This document shows positions 35,092 to 44,441 of a stretch of DNA of 64,000 nt, one piece after another. Position numbers and translations under genes: made by a program. This stretch comes from JACVCJ01 sp052437175 (GTDB taxonomy: Bacteria; Bacteroidota; Bacteroidia; CAIKAF01). The DNA is taken from NCBI GenBank assembly GCA_052437175.1, contig JBQVOK010000005.1:1-64000 (forward strand), read 5' to 3'. The notes under the pieces were generated by a model, which was given only the letters and a program-made list of their open reading frames with translations, searched no databases and was not told the DNA's origin. Position 1 is the first letter of the stretch, and every line of letters starts with the position of its first letter.

Positions 35092-35919
35092 ATGAAATTC
35101 TTGCATTCAAAAAGAGGAAAGATTGTAATGAACCTGATCTATGGATTGGGAGCTGCGGTGGTAATCGTAGGTGCGTGGATGAAAATCCTTCACTTACCCG
35201 GCGCCAACTACGCTATCTCCGTAGGTCTGCTTACAGAGGCCGTTATATTCGCGATCTCGGCGTTTGAAACACCGAAAGAAGAAGTGGACTGGACCCTTGT
35301 TTATCCGGAACTGGCAGGCTTACCTGCCGAAGAACGTGCCGCCCGTGGCGGTGGCGGTGTGGGTACCGCAAACCTCGTATTGAAAGATTCGGTTACACAG
35401 GAACTGGATAAAATGCTGGCCGAAGCCAAGATCGGTCCGGAACTGTTAACCAGCCTGCGCGACAGCATTTCCCGCCTGAGCGAAAATACATCACAGCTGA
35501 ATGAAGTGGCTACGGCTGCCAGCGCTACCGACGAGTACGTTAGCAGCGTGCGTAACGCCAGCCAGACGGTTGCCAAATTATCGGACACATACGTAAAAGC
35601 TGCCGAAAGCCTCACCGGCCTCAGTTCTACAGAAGCCGAAGGTAAAAGCTACGGCGAGCAGTTACAGCGCGTAAGCAAAAACCTGTCTGCCCTGAACAAC
35701 GTATACGAACTGCAATTGCAGGGTTCACAGGATTACCTGGAAGCTACCGGTAAAGTTTACGGAAACATTGCCCAGCTCCTGAATAACCTGAACGACTCTG
35801 TAGCCGATACGCAACGTTACAAAGAAGAAATTCACAAATTAGGAAATAATCTGTCTGCACTGAATACCGTGTACGGTAACATGTTGTCTGCGATGAACAT
35901 CCGTCCTGCAGGTAACTAA
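35092..35919 (+). CDS. gldL: T9SS motor protein GldL (PorL)
   Basis: Inner-membrane component that with GldM converts the proton gradient into motion. 275 residues with two membrane helices (about 12-31 and 40-58) joined by a short KILHLPGAN loop. The second helix contains Glu49, at the position of the essential glutamate described for Flavobacterium GldL. The cytoplasmic remainder is helical and Ser/Thr/Ala-rich, forming coiled coils (residues 90-270). Confidence 0.95.
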   Translation: MKFLHSKRGKIVMNLIYGLGAAVVIVGAWMKILHLPGANYAISVGLLTEAVIFAISAFETPKEEVDWTLVYPELAGLPAEERAARGGGGVGTANLVLKDSVTQELDKMLAEAKIGPELLTSLRDSISRLSENTSQLNEVATAASATDEYVSSVRNASQTVAKLSDTYVKAAESLTGLSSTEAEGKSYGEQLQRVSKNLSALNNVYELQLQGSQDYLEATGKVYGNIAQLLNNLNDSVADTQRYKEEIHKLGNNLSALNTVYGNMLSAMNIRPAGN

Positions 35920-35961
35920 GATCTTCCCATTGTTTCACAATTTAAATGAAAGGTAGAAAAA

Positions 35962-37563
35962 ATGGCAAGTGGTAGTCAGAGCCCGCGGCAGAAGATGATT
36001 AACATGATGTATCTCGTGTTAACAGCGATGCTCGCGTTGAACGTATCAAAAGAGATCCTCGATGCCTTCGTGATCGTAGGTGAGGGCCTCGTTATGCAGA
36101 AAGGAAACCTGGAAAGTAAAAACGGACTTCTTTACGGTTCGTTCGAACAGCAGAAACTCCTTTACAAAGACAATTTCCAACGTATTAAACCCTACTATGA
36201 CAAAGCGTTTAAGGTAAAAGGCATGTCAGACGAGCTGGTGAAATACATCGAGGATATGAAAGTAGAACTGATCGCCGAAGCAGAAGGCGTTACCAAAGAC
36301 GAGGTGATCAGCAAAAATATCACGGCGAAGAACCTGAAAGCGCTGGATAACTACGATATCCCTACATATTATTTCGGTACCGATGACCCGAGCAAAGTAC
36401 AGAACGGTTCGGCCCGCGTATCGGAACTGAAAAAGAAGATCGCCGAGTACCGCGATAAACTGCTGTCCAAAGAGTTCCTGGATAACATGAAAGACTCTTC
36501 AGACCTGCGCTTTAACCTGAACACAAACGATCAGCAAAGCTTTAAATCCAATGAGATACTTCCCTGGGAGCTTTACTATTTCTATCACCTGCCCATGCCT
36601 GCGGCTCTTACCGAGCTTACCAAATGGCAGAACAACGTCCGCGCTGCGGAAGGTGATATGGTAGAATATCTCTACAACCGTATCTCGGCCAGCTCTTACA
36701 AATTCGACGCCATTAAGGCTGCCATCATTCCGAAATCGAATGTGGTGTTTGCCGGTAATGCCTTCGAAGCGGAGATCTTCCTGGCTGCCTATAACTCTAC
36801 CGAAAAACCGGAGATCATAGCCAACGGTACCCAGGTGAGCGAATTCGTTGACGGCCGAGGTATCTACAAGATCCAGGCTTCCGGCGAAGGAGAGAAAACG
36901 GTAAGCGGTGTGATCAAGATCAAAGACCCTATCAGCGGCGGTGTTCGCGAAGAGGCCTTCGAAACCAAATACCAGGTGTCTAAACCGATGATGTCGGTAT
37001 CACCCGATAAAATGAACGTGGTATACCGCGGTCTGGAAAACCCGATCACCGTATCGGTACCGGGCGTTGCTCCCAACCAGATCACGGCCAACTGTTCCGG
37101 TTGTGCCGCCTTTACCGGTTCTAACGGTAAATTTATCCTGAAGCCGGGTACAGGTAGTACGGTAGACATCAGCGTAAGCGTAAAACTGTCTGACGGTACG
37201 GTACAAAGCATGGGTAAAGCACCTTTCCGTGTAAAACGCGTTCCGGATCCGACCATTCGCTGGGGTAACGTAAAATCCGGCGATGCCGTGAACTCGAACC
37301 ACGTGAAGTCCGTGAGCGCCATCGTGCCCATCATGGAAGACTTTGACTTCCCGCTGTATTCAAAGATCCTGAGCTTCAAAGTAGTTTCTTTCCCGGGTGG
37401 TAACTTCGACGAAAGTTCGGTTACCGGTAACGTACTGCCCGAAGCTGTAAAAAGTAAAATGGCCAAAACGCCCAGAGGTAAATCCATCTACTTTGAACAG
37501 ATCCGCGTACAACAACCCGACGGAAGAACCGTTACACTGAACGCTGCATTCCCAGTTCGCTAA
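35962..37563 (+). CDS. gldM: T9SS motor protein GldM (PorM)
   Basis: 533 residues. One N-terminal membrane helix (residues 13-35, MINMMYLVLTAMLALNVSKE) packs with GldL. A large periplasmic part follows: a helical region (about 40-220) and three beta domains that span toward the GldK/GldN ring. Conserved features include SPRQKMINMMYLVLTAMLAL at the start. It begins 42 bases after gldL. Confidence 0.95.
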   Translation: MASGSQSPRQKMINMMYLVLTAMLALNVSKEILDAFVIVGEGLVMQKGNLESKNGLLYGSFEQQKLLYKDNFQRIKPYYDKAFKVKGMSDELVKYIEDMKVELIAEAEGVTKDEVISKNITAKNLKALDNYDIPTYYFGTDDPSKVQNGSARVSELKKKIAEYRDKLLSKEFLDNMKDSSDLRFNLNTNDQQSFKSNEILPWELYYFYHLPMPAALTELTKWQNNVRAAEGDMVEYLYNRISASSYKFDAIKAAIIPKSNVVFAGNAFEAEIFLAAYNSTEKPEIIANGTQVSEFVDGRGIYKIQASGEGEKTVSGVIKIKDPISGGVREEAFETKYQVSKPMMSVSPDKMNVVYRGLENPITVSVPGVAPNQITANCSGCAAFTGSNGKFILKPGTGSTVDISVSVKLSDGTVQSMGKAPFRVKRVPDPTIRWGNVKSGDAVNSNHVKSVSAIVPIMEDFDFPLYSKILSFKVVSFPGGNFDESSVTGNVLPEAVKSKMAKTPRGKSIYFEQIRVQQPDGRTVTLNAAFPVR

Positions 37564-37583
37564 AAAAATTAAAACAATAAAGT

Positions 37584-38447
37584 ATGATTTCTAAATTCAG
37601 ATTTCTCTCAGTTTTCGCCCTCGGACTCCTGTTCCTGGCACTTGGCCAGTCAGCGTCCGCACAGGTTATGGAACCTCGAGACGGAGTGTATGATAAAGTA
37701 ACTACTCCTTCGCGCCGTGTAGTTCCTTATCCGGGAATCAGGGAAGCCGACGTAATGTGGCAACGCAGAATATGGCGCGTGATCGACCTTCGCGAGAAGA
37801 TGAATCAGTACATGTACTATCCGTTCGAAATTACCAACGGACGTAAAAACCTGATCACCATTATCAAAGAAGGTATCGAAAAAGGAGAATTGCGTCCCTA
37901 CGATCCGGTATATGACGACTTTACCGTGCCTCTGACACAACAACAGGCGCTGTCTATCGGTTCGGATACCATCTTTTATACAGACTATCGTCCGTATGAG
38001 CCCTACGAGGAATTCGATACATTCCGCTACCAGCCCCTGGATTACTCTTCCATCAAGAAGTTCCAGGTGAAGGAAGACTGGGTGTTCGAAAAATCCCGCT
38101 CGGTAATGGAAACCCGTATCATCGGTATCTGCCCCGTACGCGAAGTACGTGATCCGCAGACCGGCGAATACCGTGGCGAACAGCCGATGTACTGGATCTA
38201 TTTCCCCGAACTGCGTCGTAAAATGGCCAATGAAGAAGTGTACAACCGCTTCAACAACATTGCCCAGCAGATCACGTACGACGATGCATTCATGAAACGC
38301 TTGTTCTCCAGTTATATCTACAAGGAAGATAACGTGTACGACCGTAAGATCAAAGACTATATGAAAAACGGAATGGAGGCCCTCCTTGAAAACGAGGACA
38401 TCAAAGACAAGATCCGTAATTACGAACACGATCTCTGGGAACAGTAA
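37584..38447 (+). CDS. gldN: T9SS ring protein GldN (PorN)
   Basis: 287 residues with a signal peptide (cleavage near SASAQ). Periplasmic partner of GldK in the ring. Family segments are READVMWQRRIWRVIDLREK, MNQYMYYPFE, IKKFQVKEDWVFEKSRS and MYWIYFPELRR. The gene starts 20 bases after gldM and is followed by a strong hairpin terminator. Confidence 0.95.
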   Translation: MISKFRFLSVFALGLLFLALGQSASAQVMEPRDGVYDKVTTPSRRVVPYPGIREADVMWQRRIWRVIDLREKMNQYMYYPFEITNGRKNLITIIKEGIEKGELRPYDPVYDDFTVPLTQQQALSIGSDTIFYTDYRPYEPYEEFDTFRYQPLDYSSIKKFQVKEDWVFEKSRSVMETRIIGICPVREVRDPQTGEYRGEQPMYWIYFPELRRKMANEEVYNRFNNIAQQITYDDAFMKRLFSSYIYKEDNVYDRKIKDYMKNGMEALLENEDIKDKIRNYEHDLWEQ

Positions 38448-38465
38448 TCAATAAGATTTTTTAAG

Positions 38466-38495
38466 AGAGCCGCTGAAAATGCGGCTCTTTTTTTT
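38466..38495 (+). terminator. Terminator after gldN
   Basis: AGAGCCGC (38466-38473) and GCGGCTCT (38481-38488) form a perfect 8-bp stem with a 7-base loop and an uninterrupted T run. It separates gldN from its paralogue. Confidence 0.85.
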
Positions 38496-38544
38496 GCGTT
38501 ATATCCTGGTACGGAATTATCTGTATACGTAAATCTTCTGTGCC

Positions 38545-39381
38545 ATGAAACGTATTTGTCTGCTCAGCGTATTTTTTCCCTTGCTGCTGGCCGCCCAGAC
38601 GGAGGAACCCGGTCAGCCGCCGGCGGGCGAAGAGCCGGTTGTTATTCTGCGTGAACCGGTGCCTTATGCCTCCCTGCGCGAAGCCGATGTAATGTGGCAG
38701 CGCAGGATATGGCGGGTGATCGACCTGCGCGAAAAAATGAACCAGTACCTCTATTATCCCTTCGAAATGACGAACGGCCGCCGCAGCCTGTTCAGCATTA
38801 TACAGGCCGGACTACGGGCCGGGCAGCTGCAGGCCTACGATCCGGCTTACGACGATTTTACCGTAAGAATGCCGGATGCAGACGCGTTGTCTATCGGTAC
38901 CGATACGGTATATTACCAGGACTATATGCCCGAACCGCCCTACGAAGCGGTGGAGAAAAAGCGTGTGGAGACGCTGGACCCGGCTTCCGTTAAAAAATTC
39001 CGCCTTAAGGAAGACTGGGTATTCGATAAAGCGCGCTCCGTACTGGAAGTTCGCATCATAGGCATTTGTCCCGTGCGCGAGGTGTACGATCCGCAGACGG
39101 GTGAGTTCCGCGCCGAACAGGACATGTACTGGATCTATTTTCCCGAATTACGCCGCCTGCTGGCCAATGTAAATATCTATAACCGCTTTAATATGGGCGC
39201 TGCGCTTACGTATGACGATGCGTTCCGGCAGCGCCTGTTCTCGGGCTTCGTATACAAGGAAGACAACGTGTACGACCGCCGGATTGCCGATTATACGGCC
39301 GGAGGCATGGAAGCCCTGCTGGAAGCGGAAGCGGTCAAAGAACATATCCGTACCTGGGAGGCCGATCTCTGGGAGCCCTGA
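38545..39381 (+). CDS. Second GldN-like protein (GldO-type paralogue)
   Basis: 278 residues with a signal peptide (MKRICLLSVFFPLLLAAQ) and a Pro/Glu-rich segment before the shared core. The core repeats GldN almost position by position: READVMWQRRIWRVIDLREK, MNQYLYYPFE, IKKF-like VKKFRLKEDWVF and DMYWIYFPELRR. This tandem pair parallels the gldN/gldO pair of Flavobacterium johnsoniae, where the copies are partly redundant. It lies beyond a terminator and so may be expressed separately. Differences concentrate in the N-terminal tail and in the 110-150 region. Confidence 0.9.
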   Translation: MKRICLLSVFFPLLLAAQTEEPGQPPAGEEPVVILREPVPYASLREADVMWQRRIWRVIDLREKMNQYLYYPFEMTNGRRSLFSIIQAGLRAGQLQAYDPAYDDFTVRMPDADALSIGTDTVYYQDYMPEPPYEAVEKKRVETLDPASVKKFRLKEDWVFDKARSVLEVRIIGICPVREVYDPQTGEFRAEQDMYWIYFPELRRLLANVNIYNRFNMGAALTYDDAFRQRLFSGFVYKEDNVYDRRIADYTAGGMEALLEAEAVKEHIRTWEADLWEP

Positions 39382-39416
39382 TTTTGTATTCTCGCTTTTT
39401 TTCAATAAATTACGGT

Positions 39417-39965
39417 ATGAAACTCTATACTACGTTTTTTGCCCTGCTGTTTGTAGCGTCTGCCTGCGCGCAGATCAACGAACACGTTTCCTTCAGCGGT
39501 TATGGTAATATAGCCCTCGGTTATTCCTATAAGAGCGTTAAAAACATCCTGGATGACGAAGAAGCGCATGTGGATTACTATACGCAGAAAGAGAACGAAT
39601 ACTATATGCAGAAGGAAGGTCTGAAAGAAGACGACTTCGACGATACACCCAATGCCTATTATATTAAACCGGGCCTGGCCACCTATTCCGAAATATTTGG
39701 CGTAAAAGTGAGCAAAACCGAAGTGGTCTTCGATGTGGACGATAAAGTGGTGCAGATACTGCTGTTCATACCCAAAAATAATGAAACGAAATTTAAACTG
39801 ATACAGCAGGCTGAGAACCGTTTTGGCAAGGGCGGCTGCGATCTGCTGGAAGGCAGGTTCTACTGCGCCTGGAACGATTCGGTACGTATATACGATTATG
39901 AAGAACGCGGAGACGTTACCTACAACGAATACATTTATATACGTTTTTCGAAGGGGGATTACTGA
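39417..39965 (+). CDS. Exported protein of unknown function after the T9SS cluster
   Basis: The start at 39417 gives MKLYTTFFALLFVASACAQ, a signal peptide (or lipobox at SAC). 182 residues. The sequence is acidic and Tyr-rich (YYTQKENEYYMQKEG), with two alpha/beta-like segments (TEVVFDVDDKVVQILLFIP and LIQQAENRFGKGGC). No family recognised. It begins 35 bases after the second gldN-like gene and may be co-transcribed with it. Confidence 0.65.
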   Translation: MKLYTTFFALLFVASACAQINEHVSFSGYGNIALGYSYKSVKNILDDEEAHVDYYTQKENEYYMQKEGLKEDDFDDTPNAYYIKPGLATYSEIFGVKVSKTEVVFDVDDKVVQILLFIPKNNETKFKLIQQAENRFGKGGCDLLEGRFYCAWNDSVRIYDYEERGDVTYNEYIYIRFSKGDY

Positions 39966-39977
39966 TATTCCTCCGAA

Positions 39978-40679
39978 CTAAGGGGCAAAAAGATAAAAGT
40001 CCCGGGTCTGCTCCAGGTACTCTTTCGTATATCCATCACGATTTCGTATATACAGTTCGCTGATGCGTGGTCCATCTGCCGCATTTTTACGGAATTCGGC
40101 ACAGACGAGCTTTTTACGGCTGTCCGTTCCCGTTTTTAATATAGTTTTGCGTACCAGCTGCCATAGCTGAACGGGAAGCTGCTCAAAGGTCTGTTCGGGC
40201 AGTACGAGCGAAAGCCGCGCCTCTGCTGTGCTTATTTCATATCCTTTATGGAACAGGATACGGAAGAATTCCGGGGCGGCGTGCCGTGCGCTGCGCAGGC
40301 GTTCGTCCGGGTTCTGAAGCTGATTGCTGAAGTATGGCGGATTACAGATAATATGGTCGAAGAGCACATCGGCCGTAAAATCGCTGAAATCACCTTCTTT
40401 GATGTGTATACGATCTTTCCAGGGAGAATGGGCTGCGTTGTGACGGGCCTCCGCAGCGGAATCCGGGTCTATTTCCAGGGCCGTGATCTGTGCCTCCGGG
40501 TTGCGTTGTGCGGCCATAAGGGCCAGGAGGCCGGTGCCGGTACCCAGGTCGAGGATCTGTTTATTTCCGCTGAAATCGGCCCAGGCGCCCAGGAATACAC
40601 TGTCGCCCGTTACCTTAAAGGCGGCCAGTTCCTGGAAAATGGTAAATTCCTTAAAACGGAAGGGCTTACTCTTCTTCAT
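39978..40679 (-). CDS. trmN6: tRNA1(Val) A37 N6-methyltransferase
   Basis: Methylates adenine 37 of a valine tRNA. The ATG at 40679 (MKKSKPFRFKEF) gives 233 residues. SAM motif I ILDLGTGTGLLALM near 42-55, an acidic ALEID at motif II and the catalytic NPPYF near 111-115. The start overlaps the end of rimM by 14 bases; an upstream in-frame ATG at 40706 is deeper in rimM and less likely. Confidence 0.85.
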   Translation of the reverse strand: MKKSKPFRFKEFTIFQELAAFKVTGDSVFLGAWADFSGNKQILDLGTGTGLLALMAAQRNPEAQITALEIDPDSAAEARHNAAHSPWKDRIHIKEGDFSDFTADVLFDHIICNPPYFSNQLQNPDERLRSARHAAPEFFRILFHKGYEISTAEARLSLVLPEQTFEQLPVQLWQLVRKTILKTGTDSRKKLVCAEFRKNAADGPRISELYIRNRDGYTKEYLEQTRDFYLFAP

Positions 40680-41226
40680 CGTCGTCCCGGTCTTCGTCGC
40701 CGGCATCGTTCAGGTACAGGTCCAGCAGGCCTTCGGGCATTTCGGTGAAAATGATACGGGCTTCGTGGTCCACCCCGCTGATGAATTCGGGCGTATAGGG
40801 AATGAGGATCTCTTTGCCGGAGCTGTGTGTAACCGACAGCACTTTCTGCATTTTGCTGCCGCCGATCTCGGCCAGCTGCCCGATGCTTCCGTGTGCGCTG
40901 TCCTGTATATCGAACCCGATCATACGCTCAGGGCTGTATGCATCGGCTTCGGGCATCTGGTCCAGCGGAATGTACACCTGTTTGTTCTTGAGAGCCTCGG
41001 CCTGTTCGGGCGTGGATATCCCTTCCAGTTTTACATAGGCTTTGTTACCCTTTACCGAAATTTCTTCGATGAGGTAAGGCACCAGGCTGTGATGCTGTTC
41101 AATAAATAATGCGCCGAGTTCCGCATAAGCCGATGGATCTTCTACTTTGAGCCCGATCAGGACACTGCCTTTGATCCCGTGTGGTCTTAAAACGAAACCC
41201 GGACTGAAACAATCACTCGTTTGCAT
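40666..41226 (-). CDS. rimM: 16S rRNA processing protein RimM
   Basis: Assembly factor for the 30S head, binding S19. 186 residues with the N-terminal barrel (FSPGFVLRPHGIKGSVLI; the family pattern is G-x(2,3)-PHGIKG) and the C-terminal PRC barrel (MIGFDIQD through EILIPYTPEFI). The C-terminus is an acidic tail (DAGDEDRDDDEEE). It follows rpsP in the same direction, as is common. Confidence 0.93.
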   Translation of the reverse strand: MQTSDCFSPGFVLRPHGIKGSVLIGLKVEDPSAYAELGALFIEQHHSLVPYLIEEISVKGNKAYVKLEGISTPEQAEALKNKQVYIPLDQMPEADAYSPERMIGFDIQDSAHGSIGQLAEIGGSKMQKVLSVTHSSGKEILIPYTPEFISGVDHEARIIFTEMPEGLLDLYLNDAGDEDRDDDEEE

Positions 41227-41273
41227 ATCCGGGTTTAATGTATTTGAGGTTATTGATACTTCAAGAACCGATG

Positions 41274-41834
41274 TTATTCTGCAGCAGCTTCTGAAGATTC
41301 TTCAGAGGCAGGAGCAGCTTCTGCTTCTTCCGCAGCGGGTTCCGCTTCGGCGTTGGCAGCATTGGCGGCAGCTTCCGCTTCGGCCTGTGCAGTAGCAATG
41401 GCTGCAGCACGTTTCTCAGCAATTTCTTTTTCATTGCTCAGGGCTTTCGCTTTGGCGTCTTCCAGTTTTTTACGGATTCCGTCCAGTTTTTTACCGGTAC
41501 GTCCTTCTTTTTCTTTCATCCAGGCTTCGAATTTTGCATCGGCCTGTTCCTGTGTCAGGGCACCTTTACGTACACCTGCCAGGAGGTGGTTACGGAACAT
41601 AACACCTTCAGAAGACAGCATGGCACGTACTTTATCGGTAGGCTGGGCACCATTCTGTAACCAGTACAGTGCACGCTCCGAATCCAGTACCAGTTGCTGG
41701 GTTCCGATGGGGTTGAATGACCCGATTTTTTCGATAAAGCGTCCGTCCCGCGGAGCTCTGCTGTCAGCCGCTACGATGTGGTAAAAAGGACGCGCCTTTC
41801 TTCCGTGTCTTTGTAGTCTTAATTTTACCGGCAT
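41274..41834 (-). CDS. rpsP: 30S ribosomal protein S16 with a long C-terminal extension
   Basis: Residues 1-80 are canonical bS16 (MPVKLRLQRHGRKARPFYHI, RFIEKIGSFNP, ALYWLQNGAQPTDKVR). The next ~105 residues are an extension: a basic helical segment (90-135) followed by an Ala/Glu-rich low-complexity tail. Full length is 186 against 80-90 in E. coli. Such tails are seen in Bacteroidota. The rpsP-rimM-trmN6 order suggests a translation-linked operon. Confidence 0.95.
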   Translation of the reverse strand: MPVKLRLQRHGRKARPFYHIVAADSRAPRDGRFIEKIGSFNPIGTQQLVLDSERALYWLQNGAQPTDKVRAMLSSEGVMFRNHLLAGVRKGALTQEQADAKFEAWMKEKEGRTGKKLDGIRKKLEDAKAKALSNEKEIAEKRAAAIATAQAEAEAAANAANAEAEPAAEEAEAAPASEESSEAAAE

Positions 41835-41864
41835 AATTATGTATTTATAAAAAATTTAGGACCG

Positions 41865-41872
41865 CAAAGATA
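41865..41872 (-). promoter_or_regulatory. -7 promoter box for rpsP
   Basis: The minus strand reads TATCTTTG, exact TAnnTTTG, 30 bases before the rpsP ATG. Confidence 0.5.
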
Positions 41873-41881
41873 CGAATTTTT

Positions 41882-42721
41882 TTAATCTCTGCTCATTTCC
41901 GTCTCTAATTTTATTACGCCGTCGGCCAGCAGGCGGAAATAATACACTTCGTCCTGGTAAATATCGGCATCAAAGAAAAAGTCGATGTGCTTCTGTCCGG
42001 GCGGCTCCGCCGGGTTGTTGTACAGTTCGCGCACCACCACGTTCTGGCTGTTGAACATGGCAATATGAATGGCTTTGGTGCTCGACAGGCGAAAATCGTA
42101 ATTGCCGCCGATCTTTATGCGCGGGTTCACCTGCAGGTTACGTTCGTAATCGTCCGGGGCGGGCGGGGGAGGAACGGGACGGCCGGTAATGGCCGCCAGC
42201 CGGTTTACCAGTCCGCTGCGCGTGTTCTCATTAAAGGACGTAACGTCTTCCAGCGGCTCATTGTCCGAAACGGTCCATACGGCCAGCTGCCCGGTCACGC
42301 TCTCGTACAGTTCCATATCGCGCACCAGTTCGGCCACCTGCAGCAGTTTACCCGTGGCCTTACCGGCATATTTGTACGGGGCTTCATTAAAGGGAGAAGC
42401 GCGGTGGGCATGGATGCACATGGCCGATACGGCTACGGATTTACTTTCGCCCGGGGCCAGTTGTACCAGCATGTCGCGGTTGCTCATATAGCCCTGGTGG
42501 GTGGTGTCTCCCGGTGTAAAAAGGCTGCCGGCGGGGATATTTACTTCCAGGCTGCCGCTGCTGGTATTGCGCAGGGTAAGCAGCACGGGGTTCTGGTAAT
42601 GGGCCGATTTGCTGTTGGACACAACTTCGGCCTGAATTTTTTTCTGGGCAAGGGCAGTACCCAGTTCCACGGGCGTAGCCTGGAACCACTGGAGCAGATA
42701 AAAAAGAAGGAGCATAGGCAT
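41882..42721 (-). CDS. Exported protein of unknown function
   Basis: 279 residues with a short hydrophobic leader (MPMLLLFYLLQWFQATPVE); an ATG two codons in (42715) is equally possible. The N-terminal half has an Ig-like/FixG-like look (PVLLTLRNTSSGSLEVNIPAG, LAPGESKSVAVSAMCIH). A Pro-rich linker (RPVPPPPAPDD) joins it to a C-terminal beta domain (residues 195-279, YYFRLLADGVI). No named family recognised. Confidence 0.6.
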   Translation of the reverse strand: MPMLLLFYLLQWFQATPVELGTALAQKKIQAEVVSNSKSAHYQNPVLLTLRNTSSGSLEVNIPAGSLFTPGDTTHQGYMSNRDMLVQLAPGESKSVAVSAMCIHAHRASPFNEAPYKYAGKATGKLLQVAELVRDMELYESVTGQLAVWTVSDNEPLEDVTSFNENTRSGLVNRLAAITGRPVPPPPAPDDYERNLQVNPRIKIGGNYDFRLSSTKAIHIAMFNSQNVVVRELYNNPAEPPGQKHIDFFFDADIYQDEVYYFRLLADGVIKLETEMSRD

Positions 42722-42842
42722 AGGTGTTTATTAGTGTAACGGATTTAGTTACAGTTTGTACGTTTTTTTGTGTTTTTTAACGGGATGGCCCCGGTATGAA
42801 ATTATAAACGCGGCCGGCTGCAATAAAACCCCGTTTTTTGCG

Positions 42843-42850
42843 TAGGTTTG
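42843..42850 (+). promoter_or_regulatory. -7 promoter box for the LptF/LptG-like gene
   Basis: TAGGTTTG, exact TAnnTTTG, 10 bases before the ATG at 42861. The leader would be very short. Confidence 0.4.
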
Positions 42851-42860
42851 AGGTCGGATT

Positions 42861-44441
42861 ATGAGTGTAGTAAAACGCATACACCGCTATACGCTGAAGT
42901 CGTACCTGGGGCCGTTCATCCTCACATTTTTCATCGCCGAGTTCGTGCTGCTGATGCAGTTTGTGTGGAAATACGTGGACGACCTGGTGGGTAAAGGTCT
43001 CGAAACTTCGGTGATCCTGGAACTGATGTGGTACACCTCGGCCAGCCTGGTGCCCATGGCGCTGCCTATCGCTATCCTGCTCAGCAGTATCATGACCCTG
43101 GGCAGTATGGCCGAAAGCCTGGAGCTGGTGGCCATTAAATCGGCCGGCGTATCGCTGTACCGCCTCATGCGTCCCCTGATCATCTTTTCGCTTTTCACGG
43201 CCCTGGCGGCGTTCTACTTTTCGAACAATATACTACCCGTGGCCAACCTGAAAACGCGTTCCCTCATTATGGACATCCAGAAGCAGCGGCCCGCGCTGGA
43301 CATACAACCCGGCGTTTTTTACAACGGTATCCCCGACCTGGTGGTGCGGGTAGACCGTGTAGGGAAAGATAAAAAATCACTGGGCGACGTAATTATTTAC
43401 GACCATTCGGATTACAGCAAAGGCAACGGCCGCGTTACCCTGGCCGAATCGGGCCGGATCGAGGTCACCTCGGACGACCGTTACCTGCTGCTGGCCCTGC
43501 ACAACGGGGTTACCTACGACGAGCTGGGCTTTTTCGGCAAACGCGATCCCAACCTGCCCGAAGCCGTACAGCATTTCAAAGACCAGGTGATCCTGATCGA
43601 CCTGTCGGAGTTCAAGCTATCCCGCGAGTCCGAGAACCTGTACAAGGACCATTACCAGATGATGACCATTTCGCAGCTGGACAAAGCCATGTTCGATATC
43701 CGTAACGAGGGCCGCCAGCGTTCCGAAGCCTATACGGTAAGTATGCGCAAAACCTATTTCTTCGGGCGTAAAAGTTCGTCCTCGGCCCAGAACCCCTTTG
43801 CTGCACAGGACAGCGCCAATATCCGCAGCCTGAACATGCTTACCCCGGGCCTGCCGAACAACAACATGAAGAACATGATGGAATCGCGTTACCAGGTACC
43901 GGTGGTACAGGGCGACAGTACCCGTCCGCTGATCAGTTTCGGGGAATTCGGCAAGAGCGACTGGATGGAAGAACTGAAGCCCGAAATGCAGGTACAGATG
44001 TACGACCTGGCCCTGAACGTGGCCCGCAGTAACCGTGCCCGTGCCGAAGATTATACCAACGAAATAAAATACCGTAACGAAAACCTGGCCCGGCATAAGA
44101 CTGAATGGCACCGCAAATTCACCCTCTCGGTGGCCTGCGTACTGCTCTTTTTTATCGGGGCCCCGCTCGGCGCCATCATCAAACGGGGCGGCCTGGGCCT
44201 TCCGCTGGTTTCTGCCACCCTGATCTTTATTGCCTATTACCTGCTCAGCACCATCGGCGAAAAAGCGGCAAAATCGCTTACGCTTACGCCTTTCTGGGGC
44301 ATGTGGATCAGTACCCTGGTACTGTTGCCCTTTGGCGTGCTTCTGACGTACATGGCCGCGAACGATAGTAAAATACTCGAACGCGAAACCTATAAAGATC
44401 TGGGTAAGAAATTTTTATTCTGGCGGAGATGGAAAAAATAA
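42861..44441 (+). CDS. LptF/LptG (YjgP/YjgQ) family permease
   Basis: Inner-membrane subunit of the LPS export bridge LptBFGC. 526 residues against roughly 360-370 in E. coli LptF/G. Three N-terminal helices (about 15-40, 60-82, 105-125), a periplasmic beta-jellyroll-like region (about 130-260), then an insertion of about 150 residues (270-415) predicted helical or disordered, and three C-terminal helices (425-445, 453-472, 483-503). The jellyroll start GVFYNGIPDLVVRVDRV is family-like. Which of LptF or LptG it represents is unclear. The stop overlaps the next gene by 13 bases. Confidence 0.88.
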   Translation: MSVVKRIHRYTLKSYLGPFILTFFIAEFVLLMQFVWKYVDDLVGKGLETSVILELMWYTSASLVPMALPIAILLSSIMTLGSMAESLELVAIKSAGVSLYRLMRPLIIFSLFTALAAFYFSNNILPVANLKTRSLIMDIQKQRPALDIQPGVFYNGIPDLVVRVDRVGKDKKSLGDVIIYDHSDYSKGNGRVTLAESGRIEVTSDDRYLLLALHNGVTYDELGFFGKRDPNLPEAVQHFKDQVILIDLSEFKLSRESENLYKDHYQMMTISQLDKAMFDIRNEGRQRSEAYTVSMRKTYFFGRKSSSSAQNPFAAQDSANIRSLNMLTPGLPNNNMKNMMESRYQVPVVQGDSTRPLISFGEFGKSDWMEELKPEMQVQMYDLALNVARSNRARAEDYTNEIKYRNENLARHKTEWHRKFTLSVACVLLFFIGAPLGAIIKRGGLGLPLVSATLIFIAYYLLSTIGEKAAKSLTLTPFWGMWISTLVLLPFGVLLTYMAANDSKILERETYKDLGKKFLFWRRWKK

